Shown one piece after another: positions 34,499 through 45,085 of a DNA stretch of 64,000 bases. Under the pieces are notes generated by a model. It was not told the origin of the DNA and did no database searches. It worked only from the letters and a program-made list of their open reading frames with translations. How positions within the stretch are numbered: the first letter of the stretch is position 1; every line of letters starts with the position of its first letter. Location: assembly GCA_947568835.1 (NCBI GenBank), contig OX387609.1, positions 6,649,660-6,713,659 on the forward strand, given 5' to 3'. The DNA is from Protonemura montana. Lineage: Eukaryota; Arthropoda; Insecta; Plecoptera; Nemouridae. The position numbers were made by a program, and so were the translations under genes.

Positions 34499-36456
34499 AC
34501 TGGCTGCCCCAGTGCGCCACGTGTTCGACTGGACATGTGACTCTGCTCCAGTGCAACTTTCACGTGTTCGACTGGGCATGTGACTCTGTCCCAGTGCAAC
34601 TTTCACGTGTTCGACTGGGCATGTGACTCTGTCTCAGTGCAACTTTTACGTGTTCGACTGGGCATGTGACTCTGTCTCAGTGCAACTTTCACGTGTTCGA
34701 CTGGGCATGTGACTCTGCCCCAGTGAAACTTTCACGTGTTGGACTGGACATGTGACTCTGCTCCAGTGCAACTTTCACGTGTTCGACTGGGCATGTGACT
34801 CTGTCTCAGTGCAACTTTTACGTGTTCGACTGGGCATGTGACTCTGTCTCAGTGCAACTTTCACGTGTTCGACTGGGCATGTGACTCTGCCCCAGTGCGC
34901 CACGTGTTCGACTGGACACGTGACTCTGCTCCAGTGCAACTTTCACGTGTTCGACTGGGCATGTGACTCTGCCCCAGTGCAACTTTCACGTGTTCGACTG
35001 GGCATGTGACTCTGCCCCAGTGCGCCACGTGTTCGACTGGACATGTGACTCTGCTCCAGTGCAACTTTCACGTGTTCGACTGGGCATGTGACTCTGTCCC
35101 AGTGCAACTTTCACGTGTTCGACTGGACATGTGACCCTGTCCCAGTGCAACTTTCACGTGTTCGACTGGGCATGTGACTCTGTCCCAGTGCAACTTTCAC
35201 GTGTTTGACTGGGCATGTGACTCTGCCCCAGTGCAACTTTCATGTGTTCGACTGGGCATGTGACTCTGCCCCAGTGCAACTTTCACGTGTTCGACTGGGC
35301 ATGTCACTCTGTCCCAGTCCAACTTTCACGTGTTCGACTGGGCATGTGACTCTGTCTCAGTGCAACTTTCATGTGTTCGACTGGGCATGTGACCCTGTCC
35401 CAGTGCAACTTTCACGTGTTCGACTGGGCATGTGACTCTGTCCCAGTGCAACTTTCACGTGTTCGACTGGGCATGTGACTCTGTCCCAGTGCCACTTCAC
35501 GTGTTCGACTAAGCATGTGACTCTGTCTCAGAGAAACTTTCACGTGTTCGACTGGGCATGTGACTCTGCCCCAGTGCAACTTTCACGTGTTCGAATGGGC
35601 ATGTGACTCTGCCCCAGTGCAACTTTCACGCGTTCGACTGGGCATGTGACTCTGTCCCAGTCCAACTTTCACGTGTTCGACTGGGCATGTGACTCTGCCC
35701 CAGTGAAACTTTCACGTGTTCGACTGGGCATGTGACTCTGCCCCAGTGCAACTTTCATGTGTTCGACTGGGCATGTGACTCTGCCCCAGTGCAACTTTCA
35801 CGTGTTCGAATGGGCATGTGACTCTGCCCCAGTGCAACTTTCACGCGTTCGACTGGGCATGTGACTCTGTCCCAGTCCAACTTTCACGTGTTCGACTGGG
35901 CATGTGACTCTGCCCCAGTGAAACTTTCACGTGTTCGACTGGGCATGTGACTCTGCCCCAGTGCAACTTTCACGTGTTCGACTGGGCATGTGACCCTGTC
36001 CCAGTGCAACTTCACGTGTTCGACTAAGCATGTGACTCTGTCTCAGAGAAACTTTCACGTGTTCGACTGGGCATGTGACTCTGCCCCAGTGCAACTTTCA
36101 CGTGTTCGAATGGGCATGTGACTCTGCCCCAGTGCAACTTTCACGCGTTCGACTGGGCATGTGACTCTGTCCCAGTCCAACTTTCACGTGTTCGACTGGG
36201 CATGTGACTCTGCCCCAGTGAAACTTTCACGTGTTCGACTGGGCATGTGACTGCCCCAGTGCAACTTTCACGTGTTCGAATGGGCATGTGACTCTGCCCC
36301 AGTGCAACTTTCATGTGATCGACTGGGCATGTGACTCTGTCCCAGTGCAACTTTCATGTGTTCGACTGGGCATGTGACTCTGCCCCAGTCACACTTTCAT
36401 GTGTTCGACTGGGCATGTGACTCTGCCCCAGTCACACTTTCATGTGTTCGACTGGC
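34499..36456. repeat. 43-bp minisatellite, about 45 copies
   Basis: Tandem units with consensus CACGTGTTCGACTGGGCATG + TGACTCTGTCCCAGTGCAAC + TTT (43 bp, measured between the units at 34561 and 34604). Variants include CTGCTCCAG, CTGCCCCAG, CTGTCTCAG, a shortened GCGCCACGTG junction near 34515, 34900 and 35022, and an ACTAAGCATG unit at about 35512 and 36027. Shared variant series (35500-35700 against 35790-36000 and 36010-36250) show block duplication inside the array. Most units carry CACGTG, an E-box. It lies 190 bp beyond the ankyrin gene. Confidence 0.95.
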
Positions 36457-37137
36457 AGAGCTGCTCGCTCTCGGGTCACTCCCGGTGCACTTTTATTACT
36501 CCGAGAATTTGTACGATGTAATTGAAAAACAAATTAATGCACTGGCAGCTAGTGGTCACGTGTTCGGGTGGGAGCGCCCTCGCTCAGAGCTGGTGCAAAC
36601 CCGGTGGAGAGCATGACGTCATCTATCAAATTTCAATCCAGATGCAGACCAATCGAAAACGCCATCAGATTTTCAAAGAGCAAGGTTTCTAATTTTAGCC
36701 ATGTAGCTTTTTGCTATTTTTATTGCGCACTAATAAAAGTAGTTTTGCATTCGGAGGTCCCAGGATCGATGCTGGTCAAAGTGTTTCTTAATTTCGTAAA
36801 ATGTGAGTGTAAATCCTTCAGCAAAAGATCAATGCCAAGACCATGATTCTCATACTTGCTTGGCTTTAAAACGACCGAGCGCAAACAAGTTCTACAAAAC
36901 CCAACCCAGGGCTCTTTTCTATGGATAAAGAGCACACATTACTTTTGATTAAAATAAAAACCATTACTTTAGAGTTTGGAAGCCATTAACTAACTGCATT
37001 AGAGTTTCCAAGGTTTGTTCTGTAGACTAACTGGCTTGGTGTCATTGGCTTAAAGTCTCGAATTCCGACATCAAGTACAGCATAAAAATGCTGCGGCTTT
37101 ACGGCGGATAAAATGGAGAAATAAGTATAATAATATA
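36457..37137. other. Intergenic stretch
   Basis: No gene recognised. It separates the minisatellite from the composite repeat that begins near 37138. Confidence 0.45.
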
Positions 37138-37231
37138 AGACAATCACGTTGCTAATTAGAACAGATATTGGTTACTTCCGGCGAGAATTATATCCTTAGC
37201 AGTTAAGTGGGTTTATTACCCTCACTCAAGA

Positions 37232-37310
37232 GGTGTAGAGCGTAGCTCAGTGGTAAGCGCTCTGCTTCGTATCGCATAGGTGTAGCGTTCGTATCCCAGC
37301 GTAGCTGCTT
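37232..37310 (+). mobile_element. tRNA-like (Ala-type) head in the element flank
   Basis: CGTAGCTCAGTGGTAAGCGC resembles an A box and GCGTTCGTATCCC a B box. The acceptor stem does not close, so it is a tRNA-derived Pol III promoter relic and not a working tRNA gene. A sister copy is at 44021-44096. Confidence 0.6.
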
Positions 37311-37948
37311 TTTGGTTTCTTACTAACGAACTAGTTAACACATGACCATATATAAAAAAATATTCTAAGTCCAGAGTGAAGTACCAATTTCTGCCAACAG
37401 GTGGCTCTGATGCTAGTTTTATACTTAACTCTAGTTCCCATGTTCCTATACACTTGATGCTAGAATGAGGAGCTGCACACGGAGTTTAGGCGGGGTTTGG
37501 GGTCGTAGGTTTGGCCCGAAAAACTGGCGGGCACGACCCCAAACCCCACCTATACCCCGTGTGCAGCTCCTACGTCTAGCACCAAGAGTTTATCAACGGT
37601 GCTTAGTGTCAGCGTCAGTCAGCGCCACCTGTTGGCAAAATTGGGAACTACTGCAAGTCTCACAAACAATCAAAATGTTTATAAGCCCAGAGGGTTGTTC
37701 CCAATTCTGCCAACAGGTGGCGCTAGTTGACACTTAACACTAAGAACCTATCGTTCCTATATACTTGGTGCTAGTCGTAGGAGCTGCACACGGGGTATAG
37801 GTGGGGTCTGGGGTCGTGGGAACGGCCCGCAAAACTGGCGGGTGCGACTGGCGCGAAGCGCCAGGAGCGCCCGGCAGTTTTGCTACTGTCTTAATCAAAC
37901 GCCCAAAAGAAAAAAAAGAAAATTGTCAGAGTATGAAACTGCGTCGTG

Positions 37949-38045
37949 GATCCAACGTGATTCGAACCTAGAACCTCCACATTCATCTGGCCAAGTGATC
38001 GATTAATTCGGTGCCTTTAACCACAAGACCAAGTGGACACAAGCT
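37949..38045 (-). other. tRNA-like sequence inside satellite monomer (example)
   Basis: Read on the minus strand: GTCCACTTGGTCTTGTGGTT (A-box-like), then AAAGGCACC, and further on TTCTAGGTTCGAATCACG (B-box-like). Five or six of seven acceptor-stem positions can pair, counting G-T pairs, and there is a long region between the arms as in Ser/Leu tRNAs. The anticodon arm does not fold well. One copy per monomer. Confidence 0.5.
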
Positions 38046-38310
38046 ATCATTTGCATTTTTGAGATATATAAGTCTCCTGACTCCAACTAACACGGGTGGA
38101 AAATGCATTCCAACAGTCATGTTCTTCCTCTGTCGAGTGGGATTTAATCCCGGTAGTGGATATCTTTGATGCTTTATCTTTTCTACGAGTGTTCCACGAC
38201 ACAGTTGTACAATTTTACCATTTTAGGTTAAGGCAACGGTTTGAGACGGCAGGCAGATCGGCGGCCGCGACTGGCGCTCTGCGCCATTCGCCAATTTAGC
38301 GAGACGTTCC

Positions 38311-38603
38311 CACGACGCCAAACCCCACCTATACCCAGTGTGCAGCTCCTACGTCTAGCACCAAGTATATAGGAACGATAGGTTCTTAGTGTTAAGTGTC
38401 AACTAGCGCCACCTGTTGGCAAAATTGGGAACTACTGCAAGTCTCACAAACAATCAAAATGTTTATAAGCCCAGAGGGTTGTTCCCAATTCTGCCAACAG
38501 GTAGCGCTAGTTGACACTTAACACTAAGTACCTATCGTTCCTATATACTTGGTGCTAGACGTAGGAGCTGCACACGGGGTATAGGTGGGGTCTGGGGTCG
38601 TGG
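38311..38603. repeat. Long inverted repeat inside satellite monomer (example)
   Basis: Arms 38311-38432 and 38481-38603 are reverse complements with few mismatches, around a 48-bp spacer containing AATCAAAATGTTTATAAGCC. The same hairpin occurs in every monomer. Arms of this size resemble terminal inverted repeats of a foldback transposon or a cruciform-forming module. Confidence 0.9.
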
Positions 38604-41600
38604 GAACGGCCCGCAAAACTGGCGGGTGCGACTGGCGCGAAGCGCCAGGAGCGCCCGGAAGTTTTGCTACTGTCTTAATCAAACGCCCAAAAGAAAAAAA
38701 AGAAAATTGTCAGAGTAGGAAACTGCGTCGAGGATCGAACGTGATTCGAACCTAGAACCTCTACATTCATCTGGCCAAGTGATCGATTAGTTCGGTGCCT
38801 TTAACCACAAGACCAAGTGGACACAAGGTATCATTTGCATTTTTGAGATATATAAGTCTCCTGACTCCAACTAACACGGGTGGAAAATGCATTCCTACAG
38901 TCATGTTCTTCCTCTGTCGAGTGGGATTTAATCCCGGTAGTGGATATCTTTGATGCTTTATCTTTTCTACGAGTGTTCCACGACACAGTTGTAAACTTTT
39001 ACCATTTTAGGTTAAGGCAACGGTTTGAGACGGTAGGCAGATCGGCAGCCGCGACTGGCGCTCCGCGCCATTCGCTAATTTAGCGAGCCGTTCCCACGAC
39101 CCCAAACCCCACCTATACCCCGTGTGCAGCTCCTACGTCTAGCACCAAGTATATAGGAACGATAGGTTCTTAGTGTTAAGTGTCAACTAGCGCCACCTGT
39201 TGGCAAAATTGGGAACTACTGCAAGTCTCACAAACAATCAAAATGTTTATAAGCCCAGAGGGTTGTTCCCAAATCTGCCAACAGGTAGCGCTAGTTGACA
39301 CTTAACACTAAGTACCTATCGTTCCTATAAAATTGGTGCTAGACGTAGGAGCTGCACACGGGGTATAGGTGGGGTCTGGGGGCGTGGGAACGGCCCGCAA
39401 GACTGGCGGGTGCGACTGGCGCGAAGCGCCAGGAGCGCCCGGCAGTTTTGCTACTGTCTTAATCAAACGCCCAAAAGAAAAAAAAAGAAAATTGTCAGAG
39501 TATGAAACTGCGTCGAGGATCCAACGTGATTCGAACCTAGAACCTCCACATTCATCTGGCCAAGTGATCGATTAATTCGGTGCCTTTAACCACAAGACCA
39601 AGTGGACACAAGCTATCATTTGCATTTTTGAGATATATAAGTCTCCTGACTCCAACTTACACGGGTGGAAAATGCATTCCAACAGTCATGTTCTTCCTCT
39701 GTCGAGTGGGATTTAATCCCGGTAGTGGATATCTTTGATGCTTTATCTTTTCTACGAGTGTTCCACGACACAGTTGTACAATTTTACCATTTTAGGTTAA
39801 GGCAACGGTTTGAGACGGCAGGCAGATCGGCGGCCGCGACTGGCGCTCCGCGCCATTCGCCAATTTAGCGAGACGTTCCCACGACGCCAAACCCCACCTA
39901 TACCCAGTGTGCAGCTCCTACGTCTAGCACCAAGTATATAGGAACGATAGGTTCTTAGTGTTAAGTGTCAACTAGCGCCACCTGTTGGCAAAATTGGGAA
40001 CTACTGCAAGTCTCACAAACAATCAAAATGTTTATAAGCCCAGAGGGTTGTTCCCAATTCTGCCAACAGGTAGCGCTAGTTGACACTTAACACTAAGTAC
40101 CTATCGTTCCTATATACTTGGTGCTAGACGTAGGAGCTGCACACGGGGTATAGGTGGGGCCTGGGGTCGTGGGAACGGCCCGCAAAACTGGCGGGTGCGA
40201 CTGGCGCGAAGCGCCAGTAGCGCCCGGAAGTTTTGCTACTGTCTTAATCAAACGCCCAAAAGAAAAAAAAGAAAATTGTCAGAGTAGGAAACTGCGTCGA
40301 GGATCGAACGTGATTCGAACCTAGAACCTCTACATTCATCTGGCCAAGTGATCGATTAATTCGGTGCCTTTAACCACAAGACCAAGTGGACACAAGCTAT
40401 CATTTGCATTTTTGAGATATATAAGTCTCCTGACTCTAACTAACACGGGTGGAAAATGCATTCCTACAGTCATGTTCTTCCTCTGTCGAGTGGGATTTAA
40501 TCCCGGTAGTGGATATCTTTGATGCTTTATCTTTTCTACGAGTGTTCCACGACACAGTTGTAAACTTTTACCATTTTAGGTTAAGGCAACGGTTTGAGAC
40601 GGTAGGCAGATCGGCGGCCGCGACTAGCGCTCCGCGCCATTCGCGAATTTTGCGTGCCGTTCCCACGACCCCAAACCCCACCTATACCTCGTGTGCAGCT
40701 CCTACGTCTAGCACCAAGTATATAGGAACGATAGGTTCTTAGTGTTAAGTGTCAACTAGCGCCACCTGTTGGCAAAATTGGGAACTACTGCAAGTCTCAC
40801 AAACAATCAAAATGTTTATAAGCCCAGAGGGTTGTTCCCAAATCTGCCAACAGGTAGCGCTAGTTGACACTTAACACTAAGTACCTATCGTTCCTATAAA
40901 ATTGGTGCTAGACGTAGGAGCTGCACACGGGGTATAGGTGGGGTCTGGGGGCGTGGGAACGGCCCGCAAGACTGGCGGGTGCGACTGGCGCGAAGCGCCA
41001 GGAGCGCCCGGCAGTTTTGCTACTGTCTTAATCAAACGCCCAAAAGAAAAAAAAGAAAATTGTCAGAGTATGAAACTGCGTCGAGGATCCAACGTGATTC
41101 GAACCTAGAACCTCCACATTCATCTGGCCAAGTGATCGATTAATTCGGTGCCTTTAACCACAAGACCAAGTGGACACAAGCTATCATTTGCATTTTTGAG
41201 ATATATAAGTCTCCTGACTCCAACTTACACGGGTGGAAAATGCATTCCAACAGTCATGTTCTTCCTCTGTCGAGTGGGATTTAATCCCGGTAGTGGATAT
41301 CTTTGATGCTTTATCTTTTCTACGAGTGTTCCACGACACAGTTGTACAATTTTACCATTTTAGGTTAAGGCAACGGTTTGAGACGGCAGGCAGATCGGCG
41401 GCCGCGACTGGCGCTCCGCGCCATTCGCCAATTTAGCGAGACGTTCCCACGACGCCAAACCCCACCTATACCCAGTGTGCAGCTCCTACGTCTAGCACCA
41501 AGTATATAGGAACGATAGGTTCTTAGTGTTAAGTGTCAACTAGCGCCACCTGTTGGCAAAATTGGGAACTACTGCAAGTCTCACAAACAATCAAAATGTT

Positions 41601-42574
41601 TATAAGCCCAGAGGGTTGTTCCCAATTCTGCCAACAGGTAGCGCTAGTTGACACTTAACACTAAGTACCTATCGTTCCTATATACTTGGTGCTAGACGTA
41701 GGAGCTTCACACGGGGTATAGGTGGGGCCTGGGGTCGTGGGAACGGCCCGCAAAACTGGCGGGTGCGACTGGCGCGAAGCGCCAGTAGCGCCCGGAAGTT
41801 TTGCTACTGTCTTAATCAAACGCCCAAAAGAAAAAAAAGAAAATTGTCAGAGTAGGAAACTGCGTCGAGGATCGAACGTGATTCGAACCTAGAACCTCTA
41901 CATTCAACTGGCCAAGTGATCGATTAATTCGGTGCCTTTAACCACAAGACTAAGTGGACACAAGCTATCAGTTGCATTTTTGAGATATATAAGTCTCCTG
42001 ACTCCAACTAACACGGGTGGAAAATGCATTCCATCAGTCATGTTCTTCCTCTGTCGAGTGGGATTTAATCCCGGTAGTGGATATCTTTGATGCTTTATCT
42101 TTTCTACGAGTGTTCCACGACACAGTTGTAAACTTTTACCATTTTAGGTTAAGGCAACGGTTTGAGACGGTAGGCAGATCGGCGGCCGCGACTAGCGCTC
42201 CGCGCCATTCGCGAATTTTGCGTGCCGTTCCCACGACCCCAAACCCCACCTATACCCCGTGTGCAGCTCCTACGTTTAGCACCAAGAGTTTAGGAACGGT
42301 AATTAGTGGCAGCGTCAATCAGCGCCACCTGTTGGCAAAATTGGGAACTACTGCAAGTCTCACAAACAATCAAAATGTTTATAAGCCCAGAGGTTAGTTC
42401 CCAATTCTGCCAACAGGTGGCGCTAGTTGACACTTAACACTAAGTACCTATCGTTCCCATATACTTGATGCTATACTTGGGAGCTGCACACGGGGTATAG
42501 GTGGGGTTTGGGCTCGTGGGAACGGCCCGCAAAATTGGCGGGCGCGAGTGGCGCGAAGCGCCAGGAGAGCCCTG

Positions 42575-43400
42575 CAAATATGTTACTGTCTAAAGTATAC
42601 GCCCAAAAAAATTTAAACTTGCAAGCCTTCGTGGTGAAACGGACGTGATTCGAACTCAGTTCATCACCAATCCTTTAACTTGGAGAATGATGAATTCTAT
42701 GCCTAGACCCGCACGACCACAACGACATACGTTTTCTCCTGCATATCTGAGATATCTAAGTGTCCTGACTCCAGCTACCACTGGTGAACGTTCAATGTAG
42801 TCCTTCAACGGTAAAAATGTTCCTAAGTCGAGTGGGTTCGAACCAAGTAGCGCATGAATATGATGTTAACGGAGCAACGGCAACACCAATGTGCCACGCA
42901 GACGGTCATGCATCGTGATGTAAGGTGAACCTTTTTGAATTTCAGGTTTTTTGAAAATCCGGCCAACTAGGTCGTTTCATAACATCGACTTGCCCGGCGT
43001 AAAGTTCGGTTTAGAATCTTTCTTTCAAAAATTTAATGATAGAATTGTCGGCTATTAGTCGTTCTCGCAAGAAAGAGCTGGACTCGTCTGCCACAAATAG
43101 CAGTGCAGAATCCCTCGGCGACTCCAGTATTTGGACTTACACCAAATTTTGCCACGAACGACACCGATCATGCAAGCATAGGAGCCAAACTATTATAACT
43201 CGGCGCCCCAGTATCTTTGCTTGTTGTCGGTGTGGGTGTTTGAGAATGAGTCTCGCACACTTTGCCGAGGGTTTGTGGGATTGCTCGCTATGAAAGCGTT
43301 GTTCCCGGCATGCTCGGCGCCCCCATTCACTCTTATTTGTAAAGTTTCACCGAACATGCAGTCGTGTTACACACCGTGACCCCAGCGCCGTCTGTTGGAT
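42575..43400. repeat. Tail module of composite element R (copy 1)
   Basis: Shared with 44336-45075: ACGTGATTCGAAC, GATGAATTC, CATCAC(T/C)AAT, TCGAGTGGGTTCGAACCAAG, TAGCGCATGAAT, TGCCA(T/C)GCAGACGGTCATGCA, AGCAGTGCAGAA, and a final TTATTTGTAAAGTTTC with GCAGTCGTGTTA. Diverged by substitutions and indels. Confidence 0.75.
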
Positions 43401-43571
43401 ATCATAAGTACCACGATAGTTTCCGATTTCATTATTTTTTCTCTCATAGTAAATATCCAATATAAAATATTCAGGCCCTATAAAATATCCACTAATATCA
43501 TTATATCCGACAGATTGCGCTGGGGGTCACGGTGCAACTTAACACGATTGCATGTTCGGTGAAATATTTAC
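43339..43571. repeat. Inverted repeat ending the expanded element
   Basis: Left arm 43339-43402 and right arm 43503-43571 are imperfect reverse complements: CACCGAACATGCAGTCGTGT against ACACGATTGCATGTTCGGTG, and CTGTTGGATAT against ATATCCGACAG. They surround 100 bp of AT-rich DNA. The neighbouring element copy keeps only the left arm (about 45015-45080), which suggests this hairpin is a terminal structure. Confidence 0.8.
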
Positions 43572-43796
43572 AAAAAAGAGAACTCATTGGCCCTCTGATC
43601 AGTACATAATCTTGTCAATAGATGAAAGTCCATATTCATGAAGTGGCTAAGCGCCACGGCGCCGCTTGGCGGGAAGGCCCCAACGTTTGCAGCAGTGCAG
43701 GGGCAAGTCCTTCCTTCTCGGCGCTGTGACTGGAATTTTCCTATCGCTTGACGGCGTTTAGATATTTTATTATACTACTTATTACGAAGAAAAAAA

Positions 43797-43870
43797 ACGA
43801 TGGTTCGACGGGGATCGAACGCATGCACTGCTGCACAGCAATCGGATGCCTTAACCGCTTGACGAAGAGG
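43797..43870 (-). other. tRNA-like sequence, not a working tRNA gene
   Basis: On the minus strand TCAAGCGGTTAAGGCATCCG and GCGTTCGATCCCCGTCGAAC look like tRNA D-arm and T-arm regions, but the T stem and acceptor stem do not pair. Probably a pseudogene or SINE head. Confidence 0.45.
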
Positions 43871-43924
43871 GAAGTATATTTTTACGGGATTTTTTTTGTA
43901 AATATTAATTGCTAAACTATAAAG

Positions 43925-45085
43925 GAGAAAAGCACGTTGATTATTAGAAGAGTTATTGGTTACTTCCGGCGAGAATTATATCGTTAGTAGTTAAGTAGGT
44001 TTATTACCCTCCCATACAAGGTGTAGAGCGTAGCTCAGTGGTAAGCGCCGTGCTTCGTGTCGCGGTGGTGTAGCGTTCGTTTCCCGGTGTAGCTGCTTTT
44101 TGGTTTCTTACCAACGAACTAGGTAACACATGACCAAATATGAAAAAGATTATTCTAAGTCCAGAGTGAAGTACCAATTTCTGCCAACAGGTGGCTCTGA
44201 TGCTAGTTTTATACTTAACTCTAGTTCCCATGTTCCTATACACTTGATGCTAGACTGAGGAGCTGCACACGGGGTATGAGCGGGGTTTGGGGTCGTGGGT
44301 TTGGGCCCGCAAAACTGGCGGGCGCGGCAGTCTTGCTATTGTCTAAACCATACGCCCAAAAAATTCCAAGTGTGCAAGCGTTCGTAGTGGAACGAACGTG
44401 ATTCGAACCGAATACATCACTAATCTTATGACTTGGAGATCGATGAATTCGATGCCTCGAACCGCACGTCTACGAAGACAAACGTTTTCTTCTGCATTTT
44501 GAGGTATTTAAGTGTCCTGTCTCCAGGTACCACTGGTGGACGTTAAATGACGTCCTCCAACGGTAAAAAGGTTCCTACGTCGAGTGGGTTCGAACCAAGT
44601 AGCGCATGAATTTAACGTTGCCGGAGCAGCGACAACACCAATGTGCCATGCAGACGGTCATGCATGGAGGGGTAAGGTGAACGTAATTGAATTTCATGTT
44701 TGAAAACCCGGCCTCCTAAGTAAGTAAATGACATCGATCGCACCTTCTGTTTAGATCGTTTTATAACCACTGTGTTGCCAGCAGTCCCGAAATTTATCTT
44801 TTAAAATCATTAAAATATCACAAACAAATATTATTCCTCCTCGCATGCAAGAGCAACCACCACATTAGCAGTGCAGAAGCACTCGACAACTAAAAAATAT
44901 GGGTTTTCGACATTTGCTATAAGCTGACGTGAGAAGCACGCTTTAGCGCCTGACTAGAGGAACGCAAGTCTAAGCCCGATGCATAATATCTGTGCCCCAA
45001 TTTACTGTTATTTGTAAAGTTTCGCCGAGCACGCAGTCGTGTTAAGACGCATCGTGACCCCCAGCGCAATCTGTTGGATATACAA
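43925..45085. mobile_element. Composite repeat element R, unexpanded copy
   Basis: Flank 43925-44325 and tail 44336-45075 match those of the expanded copy, with only one partial inverted-repeat arm and no satellite between them. The tRNA-like head is at 44021-44096. It lies directly after the expanded copy in the same direction. Confidence 0.7.

Larger units (their letters stand above)
37532..42540. repeat. 784-bp satellite array with 1568-bp higher-order repeat
   Basis: Left arms of successive monomers start at 37532, 38311, 39095, then every 784-785 bases to 42232: six full monomers and part of a seventh. Monomers alternate between two types. Type A (landmarks at 38096, 39665, 41233) has GTACAATTTTACC and GACGTTCCCACGACGCC. 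Type B (38880, 40449, 42017) has GTAAACTTTTACC and GCCGTTCCCACGACCCC. The true unit is therefore a dimer of about 1568 bp. Each monomer holds a long inverted repeat and a tRNA-like block (ATTCGAACCTAGAAC ... TTTAACCACAAGACCAAGTGG on this strand). Adjacent dimers are almost identical. Confidence 0.93.
37138..43925. mobile_element. Composite repeat element R, expanded copy
   Basis: The left flank (37138-37531) matches 43925-44325. The tail (about 42575-43400) matches 44336-45075. Between flank and tail sits the 784-bp satellite array. The simplest reading is that one element was interrupted by in-place tandem amplification of its middle part, while the neighbouring copy at 43925-45085 stayed unexpanded. 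Element class unknown; the tRNA-like head suggests Pol III ancestry for part of it. Confidence 0.65.

Noticed and set aside
34861-36350. Open frames of 67-86 codons inside the minisatellite on both strands
   Set aside because: They arise from the repeat period and occasional loss of a TGA in the unit; no evidence of a gene.
34499-36456. CRISPR-like array
   Set aside because: Units are contiguous 43-bp repeats without unique spacers, in an animal genome; it is a minisatellite.
37232-37310. Functional tRNA-Ala gene
   Set aside because: A and B boxes are present but the acceptor stem does not pair and the sequence is part of a repeated element.
38096-42397. A 67-codon open frame (MENAFQQSCSSS...) repeated six times at 784-bp spacing
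   Set aside because: It recurs only because the satellite recurs; no start or splice context, no recognisable domain, and the third-position pattern does not suggest selection.
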